A DNA stretch of 64,000 nt from CAWEDP01 sp963807925 (GTDB taxonomy: Bacteria > Acidobacteriota > Vicinamibacteria > Vicinamibacterales > CAVVIG01): NCBI GenBank assembly GCA_963807925.1, contig CAWEDP010000002.1:2852001-2916000 (forward strand), given 5' to 3'. Below are positions 18,486 to 28,800 of the stretch, one piece after another. The notes beneath the pieces are model-generated. The model was not told where the DNA came from. It saw nothing but the letters and a program-made list of their open reading frames with translations, and made no database searches. Each line of letters opens with the position of its first letter. Within the stretch, counting starts at the first letter, position 1. Position numbers and translations under genes: made by a program.

Positions 18486-18870
18486 GACGGCCGTCTGGGT
18501 GGTCGGCTATCGACGCCATCATCGGCGGGAGCCCTCGGCGGTTCGCGCCGTCGATCTGTTCCACCGCGCGCTGGCGGAGCTCGGCCACGACACCCTGCCC
18601 GTCGGCGCCCATCCGCCCGGGCACGTGGCGGCCACCGACGAACAGGCGCGCGACGATCTGTGGCCGCACTACCGGGCGATGATGACGCGGATCGGCGCCG
18701 AGCGGGGATGGCCGCCTGTGACTCTCGCGCTTCGACATGAAGTACAGCAGCGGCACGCTTCCGCACGAAGCGCAGATGATCAGCATCAACCTGTACGGCA
18801 CCGAGGTGATGCCGCGCGTCGGCGAGTTGCTCCAGGCGGCGGGCTACGAAGCGGCGGCACGAGCCGGTAA
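18486..18870 (+). pseudogene. Decayed luciferase-like (LLM) flavin-dependent monooxygenase
   Basis: Fragments of the C-terminal half of an LLM-class oxidoreductase lie in three frames. TAVWVVG is followed by AIIGGSPRRFAPS (near 18515-18555). After a frame change comes RAVDLFHRALAELGHDTLPV and PGHVAATDEQARDDLW up to GAERGWPPVT (18556-18720). Then, in another frame, LSRFDMKYSSGTLPHE and NLYGTEVMPRV (18722-18830). Intact family members carry about 40-50 residues between PPVT and LSRFD, so an internal segment is deleted. There is no start and no usable frame. The stretch 18405-18485 between the glnA hairpin and this fragment holds nothing I recognise. Confidence 0.75.
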
Positions 18871-18967
18871 GAAGAACCGTCTTCGGACCCGGGCCGCTCG
18901 TCTCGCTGGTATAGTAACGACTCCGGCCTCCCGCCTCGGCGCGCCAGGCCGGTCACGAGGTACCCAC

Positions 18968-19417
18968 GTGCATCGGAGTGCTGCCTTCCGGACCCTGTTG
19001 CTCGCCGGCGTCGCGGCGTGCGCGGCCGCGTTCCAGTTCCCGGCCGACGCCGCCAGCCAGGCGCCCGCGGCGCGGACCGTCTGGGACGGCGTCTACACGC
19101 TGGACCAGGCCAAGCGCGGCGCGCTCAAATCCGGCCTGTGCGCCGGCTGCCACGGCGACGGGTTCGAAGGCGCATCGGCGCCGCAGCTCGTGGGCGAGCC
19201 GTTCGTGTCACGGTGGGAGGGACGGACGGTCGGCGATCTGTTCGACCTGATCCGCCTCACCATGCCCGACGACGACCCGGGATCCCTGGCGCGGGAGGAG
19301 TACGCGGATCTGGTGGCGTACATTCTCGCCGTCAACAAGTTCCCGACCGGCAGCGGCGAAATCGGCACGTCGATCGAGCCGCTCCAGCAGATTCAGATCG
19401 TGGCCACGAAGCCCTGA
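18968..19417 (+). CDS. Secreted c-type cytochrome
   Basis: A 149-residue periplasmic cytochrome starting with GTG; the signal peptide is AAFRTLLLAGVAACAAA. One haem site, CAGCH (Cys58, Cys61, His62), and a downstream Met (RLTMPDDD) that can be the sixth ligand give a class I monohaem cytochrome. The phrases WDGVYTLDQAKRG before the haem and REEYADLVAYILAVNKFPTG at the end are typical of cytochromes that accompany PQQ dehydrogenases. The gene lies 14 bases before the first PQQ dehydrogenase and is almost certainly its electron acceptor. The open frame extends upstream into the monooxygenase remnant, but the signal peptide fixes the start near 18968. Confidence 0.88.
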   Translation: MHRSAAFRTLLLAGVAACAAAFQFPADAASQAPAARTVWDGVYTLDQAKRGALKSGLCAGCHGDGFEGASAPQLVGEPFVSRWEGRTVGDLFDLIRLTMPDDDPGSLAREEYADLVAYILAVNKFPTGSGEIGTSIEPLQQIQIVATKP

Positions 19418-19431
19418 AAAGGATGTTCACG

Positions 19432-21471
19432 ATGCGCGCAGTCGATCGATTGGCATCCCCCCTGACGGCGGGCGCCACGCCCCTTGTCGCCGCGATCCTC
19501 TCGCTGGCCGTCGTGGGAGGACTCGGGTACGGCGCCCTGTCGGCAGCCGACGACAGGGCCCACACGACATGGGCCGAGTACCTGGGCGGCGGAGACTCGA
19601 ACCAGTACTCCGCCTTGAAGCAGATCAACAAGTCGAACGTCCGACAGCTCGGCGTCGCGTGGACCTTCCCCGCCGGCGAAGGCACGGTGCGGTTCAACCC
19701 GATCGTCGTCGACGGGGTGATGTACGTGCTCGGCGCGAATCGATCGATCGTGGCTCTCGACGCGGCGACCGGCAGGGAAATCTGGACGCACCGGAACGAG
19801 GGGGCGGTCGGCGATCGTGGCATGAACTACTGGGAGAGCAAGGATCGCGCGGATCGCCGCCTGTTGTACATGAACAGCGGGTACCTCACGGCCATCGACG
19901 CGAAGACCGGCAACGCGATCGCCGGGTTCGGCGACAACGGCAAGGTGGACGTCAGGGTCGGCCTGCACCGCGACGTCACCAGCCTCCGCCCGCTGCAGAC
20001 GGGCAACCCGGGCCGCATCTTCGAGAACCTGATCATCATGTCGCTGCCGGCCGGCGGCGCGGCGTACGTGTCGAACCCCGGCGACGTCCACGCGTACGAC
20101 GTGCGGACGGGCGAGCTCAAGTGGGTGTTCCACAGCGTGCCCGAGCGCGGCGAGTTCGGCGCCGACACCTGGCCCCAGACCGCGCTGGCCTCCGGCGGCG
20201 GCGTCCACAACTGGAGCGAGCTCAGCGTCGACGAGAAGCGCGGCATCGTCTACATCCCGTTCGGCACCGCGCGGTTCGATTTCTACGGCGGCAACCGCCA
20301 CGGCAACAATCTGTTCGGCAACAGCCTCGTCGCGCTCGACGCGCGCACCGGCAGGCGGTTGTGGCACTACCAGCTCGTCCACCACGATCTCTGGGACTAC
20401 GACCTGCCGCAGGCGCCCAAGCTGCTGACCGTGCGGCACGGCGGCCGCAGCGTCGACGTCGTCGCGCAGGCGACCAAGCAGGGGTTTCTGTTCGTCTTCG
20501 ATCGCACAAGCGGTCAGCCGCTCTGGCCGATCGAGGAGCGCCCGGTGCCGCAGAGCGACGTCCCGGGCGAGCAGTCGTCGCCGACGCAGCCGTTCCCGAC
20601 CGCGCCGCCGCCCTTCGCACGGCAGTCGTTCACCGAAAAGGACATCGACCCGCACGTGCCGCCGGAGGATCAGGCGAAGCTCCGCGCGGCCTTCGGGACG
20701 TATCGCAACGAAGGGCTCTTCACGCCGCCGAGCATGCAGGGGACGATCGAGCTGCCCGGCCACAACGGCGGCGCGAATTGGGGGAGCGGGGCCGTCGATC
20801 CGGTGAAGGGGTACATGTACGTCGTCGCCAAGAATCTGCCGACGCTGCTCAAGATCGTGGCGCCCGGCACGCCGGCAGCGCGCGGCGCCCCCGGCCAGCC
20901 GCAGCCGGCCGATCCCGGCGCGGGGCAGCCGGCGGCCGGCGGGCGGGGCGGAGCCGAGGCGGGAGGCCGCGGCGGGCGCGGGGGGCGCGGCGCACCGCCG
21001 CCGCCGCAGATTCCCGACGGCGCTCCCGCTGGATTCGTTCCCTACGCGTCGCCCTACGACTTCCTGTTCCAGAGCAACGGCCTCTCGGCCATCAATCCGC
21101 CCTGGTCGCAGCTGACCGCGTTCGATCTGAACAAGGGCACGATCCTCTGGCAGATTCCCGACGGCGACTTTCCGGGGCTCGCGGCCGGGAGTCAAGCGCC
21201 GCGCGGCGGCCCCGTGGTGACCGGAGGAGGACTGCTGTTTGTCGGCACCTCCTCGGATCGCAGGTTCCGCGCGTACGACGAGGACACGGGCAAAGTGCTG
21301 TGGGAGAAATCGCTCCCGGCGGCGACCGAGGGGGTGCCGGCGGTCTACGAGGCCAACGGCCGCCAGTTCGTGGCGATTGCCGTCGGCGGCAACGGCCTGT
21401 TCCCCCCGCGGGTGGGTCAGACACCGCCCGGCTCGAGCCAGTACATGGTGTTCGCGTTGCCAGGGAAATGA
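19432..21471 (+). CDS. PQQ-dependent dehydrogenase (quinoprotein glucose/alcohol dehydrogenase type)
   Basis: A 679-residue exported eight-bladed propeller enzyme. It starts at the ATG at 19432 with AAAAGG about 10 bases before it; an ATG 9 bases earlier has no room for a ribosome site. An N-terminal signal anchor is followed by WAEYLGGGDSNQYSALKQIN and repeated tryptophan-docking strands (IVALDAATGREIWTHRNE, ALDARTGRRLWHYQLVHHDLWDYD, AFDLNKGTILWQIPDGD, AYDEDTGKVLWEKSL). The family oxidises alcohols or sugars in the periplasm and passes electrons to a cytochrome. A low-complexity insert rich in RGG and Pro (about residues 480-535) splits the propeller and is absent from the paralogue at 23662. 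The substrate is not predictable from sequence. Confidence 0.88.
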   Translation: MRAVDRLASPLTAGATPLVAAILSLAVVGGLGYGALSAADDRAHTTWAEYLGGGDSNQYSALKQINKSNVRQLGVAWTFPAGEGTVRFNPIVVDGVMYVLGANRSIVALDAATGREIWTHRNEGAVGDRGMNYWESKDRADRRLLYMNSGYLTAIDAKTGNAIAGFGDNGKVDVRVGLHRDVTSLRPLQTGNPGRIFENLIIMSLPAGGAAYVSNPGDVHAYDVRTGELKWVFHSVPERGEFGADTWPQTALASGGGVHNWSELSVDEKRGIVYIPFGTARFDFYGGNRHGNNLFGNSLVALDARTGRRLWHYQLVHHDLWDYDLPQAPKLLTVRHGGRSVDVVAQATKQGFLFVFDRTSGQPLWPIEERPVPQSDVPGEQSSPTQPFPTAPPPFARQSFTEKDIDPHVPPEDQAKLRAAFGTYRNEGLFTPPSMQGTIELPGHNGGANWGSGAVDPVKGYMYVVAKNLPTLLKIVAPGTPAARGAPGQPQPADPGAGQPAAGGRGGAEAGGRGGRGGRGAPPPPQIPDGAPAGFVPYASPYDFLFQSNGLSAINPPWSQLTAFDLNKGTILWQIPDGDFPGLAAGSQAPRGGPVVTGGGLLFVGTSSDRRFRAYDEDTGKVLWEKSLPAATEGVPAVYEANGRQFVAIAVGGNGLFPPRVGQTPPGSSQYMVFALPGK

Positions 21472-21491
21472 ACGGCAGAAAGGCTGCAGCG

Positions 21492-22391
21492 ATGACGACG
21501 AAAACCTGCGCGTGTGTCGTGTCGTCGTCCCTTGCGCTCGCGACGATCGTGGGCGTCGGGGCCCAGGGCCCCGTTCCCGATCCGGCGACGCGGCCGCGCT
21601 TCAGCCAGGCCTCGACGAACGTGTTCCGGCGTTTCTCGGTCGATCTTGCCAGGATGAAGGAGTTCTACGGCGAGGTGGTCGGCCTGGGGGCGCTGCCGCC
21701 CATCGGCATGCCGGGCGGCGGGCAGATGACGCGGTTCCACGTCGGGAGATCCGAAATCAAGCTTCAGCCCTCGGCAAGCGAGGCCGGCGCGCCGTCGGGT
21801 GCGGTGGGCGACGTCACCGGGCTTCGCGTGCTCACGTTCTATTTCACCGACGAGGCGGCAGTGGCGGGGCGCCTGAAGGCGCATGGGCTTCCCGTGCCCG
21901 AGCCGCGCGACGAGGGAGGGCACCAGCTCGCGTCGATGGTGCAGGACCCGAGCGGCCAGTGGGTGCAGCTCGTGATCGTGCCCGGCGGCGACGCGTCGCT
22001 TTCCGAGCGTCTCGACGTCGGGCTCACGGTTTCGGATCTGGCGCGGAGCCGCGCGTTCTACCGCGAGTTCGTCGGCCTCGAGGAACTGCCGCCGACGCCG
22101 GATCCCGTTCTCGGCGTGACAAAGTATCGGTACCGCCTCGGCACGACAACCATCAACCTGTGGGCGGCGAAGGGCACGGCGGTCCCGGCGAACAGGACGA
22201 GCGCCGGCATCCAGTACATCGTCGTCAACGTCGCGGATGTGGACGCGCGCGCGAAGGCGCAGCACATCCAGATCGATCGGCCGCTCGGCAACTTCTCCGC
22301 CAACCTGCGCACTGTGTGGCTTGCCGATCCCGACGGCATCACGAATTACTTCGCGCAGGTGCAGGGGCGGCCGGAAGTGCCGACGCGCTAG
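21492..22391 (+). CDS. Secreted VOC-superfamily protein
   Basis: A 299-residue protein. The ATG at 21492 gives a signal peptide (MTTKTCACVVSSSLALATIV, cleavage near GVGAQ) and has AAAGG 8 bases upstream; an earlier ATG at 21468 overlaps the preceding stop and is an alternative. Two vicinal-oxygen-chelate modules cover about residues 45-165 (RRFSVDLARMKEFYGEVVG to DPSGQWVQLVI) and 175-295 (LDVGLTVSDLARSRAFYREF to LADPDGITNYFAQ). The first-strand His ligands are replaced (F/S, G/L), so a classical metal site is doubtful. Its place between two PQQ dehydrogenases suggests a role in the same oxidation route. Confidence 0.8.
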   Translation: MTTKTCACVVSSSLALATIVGVGAQGPVPDPATRPRFSQASTNVFRRFSVDLARMKEFYGEVVGLGALPPIGMPGGGQMTRFHVGRSEIKLQPSASEAGAPSGAVGDVTGLRVLTFYFTDEAAVAGRLKAHGLPVPEPRDEGGHQLASMVQDPSGQWVQLVIVPGGDASLSERLDVGLTVSDLARSRAFYREFVGLEELPPTPDPVLGVTKYRYRLGTTTINLWAAKGTAVPANRTSAGIQYIVVNVADVDARAKAQHIQIDRPLGNFSANLRTVWLADPDGITNYFAQVQGRPEVPTR

Positions 22392-22453
22392 AGCTAGACT
22401 CAGGGTTCGGTCACGGGCGGACACTACCGTTCCCGCTGTTGAGGGCTGCGAGC

Positions 22454-23581
22454 ATGTCATACGACGAAGCGCGTCGGCGCCGCACGACCGTCCCGGGCGT
22501 CCTGGGCCTCGCCTCCGTGCTGTGCTCGGCGATCGTCCTCTGCCGTCCCGATCTTCCGGCGGGGGTGGCGTCCGCCTTCAACCGGACCGTCATCGCCCAG
22601 GCCAACGCCGTCATCACGGGCAAGGCCTTCAAGTTCGAGAAGGTCGCCGATGGCGTCTACTACGCGACGTCCACCGGGGCGATGGTGACCGGCAGCAACA
22701 TCCCGGTCATCGTCAACGACAGCGACGTGCTCATCGTGGACACGGGCAACTCCCCGGCCGCCGCGCGCGCGCTCGCGGAGGACGTCAAGGCGATCACGAG
22801 CAATCCGATTCGATACGTCGTCAACACGCATTTTCACTACGACCACACCGACGGCAACCAGGTCTTCGCCGGCAGCGCCGACATCATCGGCCACGAGTAC
22901 GTGCGCGACGCCATCCTGCACCTGAACGTGCTCGAGCGCGAGCCCTTCAAGACGTCGCAGCTCGTGAACGTGCCGAACCGGATCGAGATGCTGAAGAAGC
23001 AGATCGCCGAGGAGAAGGACGCCGCGCGCCGGACGACGCTCGAGCGGCAGCTCGCCGTCGCCCAGGCCGGCTTCGAACAGCTGAAGGAAATCAGGCCGAC
23101 GCCGCCGAACGTCACCTATTCGTCCCGCCTGGTCCTCACCCGCGGCACGCGCGAGATTCAGCTCCTGTTCCTCGGCCGCGGCCACACGGCGGGCGATACG
23201 GTCGTCTTCCTCCCGAAGGAGCGCATCGTCTGCACCGGCGACCTGATGGAGTCGCAGGTGGCCTACATGGGCGACGGCCTGTTCGACGACTGGATCACGA
23301 CGCTCGACGCGCTGAAGCGGCTCGAGTTCGATCTCGTCCTGCCGGGCCACGGCGTGCCGTTCAGGGGCAAAGCGAAGATCACCGGGTTTCAGGAGTACCT
23401 GAAGGACGTCCTTGCGCAGACCTCCGCGCTGCGCGCGCAGGGCGTCGCTGCCGACGAAGCCGCGCGGCGCGTGGACCTCACGTCGCATCGCGCCGACTTT
23501 CCCGAGATCCGGGGTCCGGGCGCCGAGGTGCGCGGGATTCGGCGGCTCTACGAGTACCTCGCGGAACGCGGCGCGCGATAA
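22454..23581 (+). CDS. Exported metallo-beta-lactamase-fold hydrolase
   Basis: A 375-residue protein with an N-terminal membrane or signal segment (PGVLGLASVLCSAIVLC). The zinc motif THFHYDHTDG (near residue 130), then GHTAGDTVVFLP, CTGDLMESQ and LPGHGVPF make a full dinuclear MBL active-site set. A helical insert of about 45 residues (IEMLKKQIAEEKDAARR, LERQLAVAQAGFEQLKEI) separates the first His cluster from the third ligand and probably forms a coiled-coil lid. The pattern is that of alkyl sulfatase/quinoprotein-linked MBL hydrolases rather than true beta-lactamases. It follows the VOC gene by 62 bases on the same strand. Confidence 0.85.
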   Translation: MSYDEARRRRTTVPGVLGLASVLCSAIVLCRPDLPAGVASAFNRTVIAQANAVITGKAFKFEKVADGVYYATSTGAMVTGSNIPVIVNDSDVLIVDTGNSPAAARALAEDVKAITSNPIRYVVNTHFHYDHTDGNQVFAGSADIIGHEYVRDAILHLNVLEREPFKTSQLVNVPNRIEMLKKQIAEEKDAARRTTLERQLAVAQAGFEQLKEIRPTPPNVTYSSRLVLTRGTREIQLLFLGRGHTAGDTVVFLPKERIVCTGDLMESQVAYMGDGLFDDWITTLDALKRLEFDLVLPGHGVPFRGKAKITGFQEYLKDVLAQTSALRAQGVAADEAARRVDLTSHRADFPEIRGPGAEVRGIRRLYEYLAERGAR

Positions 23582-23661
23582 GGTTCCGGTTCGCCCGGCT
23601 TTTCTCACGGCCTCACGAAGAAACGAAGAACCCGAAAGGGCGACGAATCAAGGAGAGCGCA

Positions 23662-25623
23662 ATGCGTGGACGGATGATCATCGCCGCCTTGATGGCGGCG
23701 GCCGCAATCGCGTGGACCGTCGGCAGCCGCGCGGCGGGCAAGAGCGCGGATTGGCCGGCGTACGCCGGCGACAAGGCGAGCACCAAGTACTCGCCGCTCG
23801 ATCAGATCAACAAGGACACGGTCCGCAACCTGAAGATCGCGTGGCGGAAGTCGTCGCTGCCCGAGGAGTTGCGCGCGATCTTCCCCAACGCGCAGCCGAT
23901 CGCCAACTACGAGCACACGCCGCTCGTCGTCGACGGCGTCATGTACATGAGCACCGCCGTCGGGGCCGTCGCCGCGCTCGATCCGGCGACCGGCAGGACG
24001 TTGTGGATCGACACGCTGCCGCCGCGGCCCGACGGCCAGGGGCCCGCTCGCGGCGGCTCGACCCGAGGCCTCGCCTACTGGACCGACGGCCGCGACGCCC
24101 GCATCCTCGCGAACGTCGGCAGCAACCTGGTGGCCATCAACGCGAAGACCGGCAAGCGGTACGCCGATTTCGGCGAGAACGGCCAGGTCGATCTCCTGAA
24201 AGGCTTCGAGCGTCCCATCACCGGCTGGCGCTGGAGCAGCGGACCGCTGGTCGTCAAGGACGTGATCATCGTCGGCGGCGTCCCGGCGCCGGCGACCGAC
24301 ATCCTCAACGAGCGCGCGAAGGCGCCGAAGGAGATGCCGCCCGACGACGTGCGCGGGTACGACGTGCGGACCGGAAAGCATCTGTGGACGTTCCACGTGG
24401 TGCCGCGGAAGGGCGAGTTCGGCAACGAGACGTGGCTGAACGACTCGTGGACCTACTCGGGCAACAGCGGCACCTGGTCGCTCGTCAGCGGCGACGAGGA
24501 GCTCGGCTACGTCTACCTGCCGTTCGAGGAGGCGACCGGCGACTACTACGGCGGGACGCGGCCGGGCAACAACCTGTTCGCCGAAAGCATCATGTGCCTC
24601 GACGCGCGGACGGGAAGGCGCGTCTGGCACTTCCAGACGGTGCATCACGGCATCTGGGACTACGATCTGCCGGCGGCGCCCGTGCTGGCCGATATCACGG
24701 TGAACGGCCGCCGGATCAAGGCGCTGGCTCAGGTCTCGAAGCAGGCCTTCGTGTACGTGCTGGACCGGACCAACGGCCAGCCCGTCTGGCCGATCGTGGA
24801 GCGGCCGGTGCCGCAGGGGAACGTCCCCGGCGAATGGTATTCGCCGACACAGCCGATTCCGACCAAGCCGCCGGCGTTCGATCAGCAGGGCGTCTCGGAG
24901 AAGGATCTCGTCGACTTCACGCCCGAGCTGAAGGCCGAAGCGCTGCAGATCGTCGGCGGCTACAAGTACGGTCCGGTGTACACCCCGCCCGTGCTGCTCG
25001 GCGATCCGTCGGGTCCGAAAGGCACCATCTACATGCCGGGCACCAACGGCGGCGCCGACTGGGGCGGTGCGTCGTTGGACAAGGAGACCGGCATTCTCTA
25101 CGTCCCGTCGGCGCATCTGCCGGACATCCTCGCGCTCGGCACGTCGAAGAATCCCGAGTCGACGCTGCCGTTCGTCAAGCAGCAGGTGCCGCGCATCACC
25201 GGCCCGCAGGGACTGCCGGACCCGTTCAAGCCGCCGTACGCGCGCCTCGTCGCGATCGATTTGAACAAGGGCGACATCCTGTGGTCGGTCGCCAACGGCG
25301 ACGGCTTGAAGAATCATCCCGCGTTCAAAGGCCTCAACGTGCCGCCGCTCGGCACGCCGGGTCGCCTGGCCGCGCTCGTCACCAGGAGCCTCGTGTTCAT
25401 GGGTGAGGGCAGCGACAACGGCGTCGGCGTCCCGCCGGGCTACGGCGGCCGGATGTTCCGCGCCTTCGACAAGAAGACGGGCAGGGTCGTGTGGGAGACC
25501 GAGCTGCCGGCCGGCACCAGCGGCGCGCCGATGACCTACATGGTCGACGGCAAACAGTACCTCGTCGTCGCGATCGGCGGCCGCAGCTATCCGGGCGAAC
25601 TGGTCGCGCTCACGATTTCGTGA
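23662..25623 (+). CDS. PQQ-dependent dehydrogenase, second copy
   Basis: A 653-residue exported quinoprotein. AAGGAG 6 bases before the ATG fixes the start; the signal peptide is MRGRMIIAALMAAAAIAWTV. It begins WPAYAGDKASTKYSPLDQIN, the standard entry of the family, and has propeller blades such as VAALDPATGRTLWIDTLPPR, CLDARTGRRVWHFQTVHHGIWDYD, AIDLNKGDILWSVANGDG and AFDKKTGRVVWETELPAG. It is a paralogue of the enzyme at 19432 but lacks its Gly/Arg-rich insert. It probably oxidises an alcohol, aldose or hydroxy-steroid-like substrate in the periplasm. The 192 bases to the next gene show only a possible promoter. Confidence 0.88.
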   Translation: MRGRMIIAALMAAAAIAWTVGSRAAGKSADWPAYAGDKASTKYSPLDQINKDTVRNLKIAWRKSSLPEELRAIFPNAQPIANYEHTPLVVDGVMYMSTAVGAVAALDPATGRTLWIDTLPPRPDGQGPARGGSTRGLAYWTDGRDARILANVGSNLVAINAKTGKRYADFGENGQVDLLKGFERPITGWRWSSGPLVVKDVIIVGGVPAPATDILNERAKAPKEMPPDDVRGYDVRTGKHLWTFHVVPRKGEFGNETWLNDSWTYSGNSGTWSLVSGDEELGYVYLPFEEATGDYYGGTRPGNNLFAESIMCLDARTGRRVWHFQTVHHGIWDYDLPAAPVLADITVNGRRIKALAQVSKQAFVYVLDRTNGQPVWPIVERPVPQGNVPGEWYSPTQPIPTKPPAFDQQGVSEKDLVDFTPELKAEALQIVGGYKYGPVYTPPVLLGDPSGPKGTIYMPGTNGGADWGGASLDKETGILYVPSAHLPDILALGTSKNPESTLPFVKQQVPRITGPQGLPDPFKPPYARLVAIDLNKGDILWSVANGDGLKNHPAFKGLNVPPLGTPGRLAALVTRSLVFMGEGSDNGVGVPPGYGGRMFRAFDKKTGRVVWETELPAGTSGAPMTYMVDGKQYLVVAIGGRSYPGELVALTIS

Positions 25624-25815
25624 CGCTTCGGCAACAGCTTCATTACCCAATCTCCGAATCCCCGGATCGACGGCGTTCGCCCGCCGTCGATCCGCGCCGT
25701 TGCCTGCCCGATCGCTATTGATTCCTTAACAGGCACTCCTCCACCATCGGCCGCTGACCGCAAAGCACCCGTCACTGTGACGGTCGGTCGCCCTACTGGA
25801 GAGGAAGGTGCCCTG

Positions 25816-28800
25816 ATGCGCAACTACTTGCCGTGGGTGGCGGGAGTCGGCCTGGCCATCCTGCTGCTGCCCGGTCCTGTCTACAGCCAGGAAAGCTCCG
25901 CCGAAATCGCCGGCGTCGTGAAGGACACGTCGGGCGCCGTGCTGCCCGGCGTCACCGTCGAAGTCGCGAGCCCCGAGCTCATCGAGAAGGTGCGATCCGT
26001 CGTCACGGACGGATCGGGTCAGTACCGGATCGTCAGCCTGCGCCCCGGACTCTACTCCGTCACCTTCACGCTGACCGGGTTCAGCACGGTGAAGAAGGAA
26101 GGCGTGCAGCTGACCAGCGGCGTCGTGACGACGATCAGCGCCGACATGAAGGTGGGAGCGGTCGAGGAGACGATCACGGTCACCGGCGAGACGCCGGTCG
26201 TCGACGTCCAGAGCGCGAAGCGCCAGCAGACGATCACGAGCGACATGCTGACGTCGATCCCGACGGCGCGCGCGAGCAACGCCATCCTGACGTTGATTCC
26301 GTCGATGGTGCAGAGCGGCGGCAACAACGTCAACGTGCAGCTGCAGCCCGGCATGATCGTGTTCGGCGGCCGCGGCGGGCGCAGCAACGAGGGGCGGCTG
26401 CAACTCGATGGATTGAACACCGGCGCCTCGGTCAACGGCGGCGGGGTGTCGGGCTATACCGCCGACATCCAGAACGCGCAGGAAGTCACGATGGCGCCGT
26501 CGGGCGGCCTCGGCGAGAACGAGGTCGGCGGGCCGGCGATGAACATCGTGCCGCGCACCGGCGGCAACAGCTACAAGTTCTACACGTACGGATCGTTCAC
26601 GGGCGACAAGCTGCAGGGGAGCAACTACACCTCGGAGCTGCAGGCGGCCGGTCTGCGCGCGCCGGGCGCGCAGAACCGGCTCTGGGACGTCAGCGGATCG
26701 AGCGGCGGCCCGATCGTCAAGGATCGGGTCTGGTACTACACCACGCTGCGGCAGCGCGGCAACTACCAGGACGTCGTCGGCATGTACTACAACCTGAACG
26801 CCGGCGACGTCACCAAATGGACCTACGTGCCCGCCGACGGCCAGAACGGGCGGCCGCTGGAGCCGGCGGTGAGCCAGTCGCATACGCCGGTGCAGCCGCT
26901 GGCGCGACTGACCCTGCAGGCGGGGCAGCGCAACAAGGTGAACCTGTTCTGGGACGAGCAGAAGAGCGGGAACAACTGCGGCGCCGGATCGTCGACAGCC
27001 TCGCCCGAGACCTCCTCCTGCAGCAAGGGCGAGTTCCAGCGCGTGCAGCAGGCCACCTGGACGATGACCGCGACCAGCCGCCTGCTGCTCGAAGCCGGCG
27101 TCGGGACCTACCTGTCGGACTGGGGCGGAAAGGAGCGCGACGGCAACAAGCGCGACCTCATCAACGTCGTCGAACAGTGCACGGCCGGCTGCCCGACCAA
27201 CGGCAACATCCCGAACCTGAGCTACCACGGCCAGGCGACCTGGCTCACCGACTGGATCGGCGCGCACACGTGGCGCGCGTCGGCGTCGTATGTGACCGGC
27301 GCGCACAACATGAAGTTCGGGTATCAGGGCGCCTTCCACGTCGACGACCGGCTCAACACGACGCCGGCGAACATGACGTTCCGGTTCAACAACGGCATCC
27401 CGAACCAGATCACCGAGAACCTCGATCCGTTCCAGTACCGGTCGCGCGTGCGCTACAACGCGTTCTACGCGCAGGACAGCTGGACCCGCAACCGGCTGAC
27501 CCTGCAGGGCGCGATCCGGTACGATCATTCATGGAGCTACTACCCCGAGCAGTCGATCGGGCCGACCCGGTTCCTCACCGACGCGATCGTGTTCCCCGAG
27601 AGCCAGGGCGTGATCGGCTACAACGACGTCACGCCGCGCGCCGGCGTCGCCTACGACGTCTTCGGGACCGGGAAGACGGCGCTGAAGTTCAACGTCGGCC
27701 GCTATCTCGAAGCGGCGGTGAACGACAACGGCGTGTACTCGCGGCTCGCCCCGTCGAGCCGGATCGCCACGAGCGCCAGCCGGAGCTGGACCGACGCCAA
27801 CGGCAACTTCACGCCCGACTGCGACCTGTCGAGCGTCGCGCAGCAGGACAACCGCCCCTCGGGCGGCGACTTCTGCGGCGCGATCACGGCCTCGACCTTC
27901 GGCCGGCCGACGGCCGTGACGAGCGTCGATCCGCGCGTGCTGCAGGGGTGGGGCGTCCGGCCCGGCGACTGGCAGATCGGCGCGACGCTGCAGCAGCAGG
28001 TGCTGCCGCGGGTGTCGTTCGAGGCGGGGTACGTCCGCCGCTGGCTGACGAACTTCTACGTCACCGACAACCGTCTCGTGAGCCCTGGCGATTTCACGCA
28101 GTTCAGCGTGGTCGCGCCGACCGATCCGCGGCTGCCCGGCAGCGGCGGCTACACGATTCCCGGCCTCTACGACGTGAGCCCGGCCCTCTTCGGACAGACC
28201 GACAACCTGATCACGCTGGCCTCGGACTACGGCACGATCTCGTCGGTCTACAACGGGCTCGAGTTGAGCGTGAGCGCGCGGATCAAGGGTGGGTTGAATC
28301 TGCAGGCCGGGAGCAGCCTCGGCTCGCAGGTGATCGATTCGTGCGCCGTGCGGTCGCAGCTGCCCGAGCAGAGCGCCAGCAATTCGCCGATCACCGGCGG
28401 GATCGCGTACAGCCCGCTCAATCCGTACTGCCGCACCGCGCCCGGCTTCACCAACCGGGTGACGGCGCTCGGTTCCTACAACGTGCCGAAGATCGACGTG
28501 CAGCTGAGCGGCACGTTCGCGAGCAGTCCCGGCATCCCGCTGGCGGCGAACTACTCGTTCACCGGCTCTCAGATCCAGTCGATTCTCGGACGACCCGCCG
28601 CGGGGAATCCGGCCGTCGTCACGATCAACCTCGTGTCGCCGGGGCAGGTCTGGGGCGACCGGTTGAACGAGCTCGATTTCCGCGTCGGCAAGAACGTCCG
28701 GATGGGCCGCGGACGGGGGCTGATCGCGCTGGATCTGTACAATGCTTTGAACCGCAACAGTGCGATCACCAACAACCAGACCTTCAATCCGGCCGTGACG

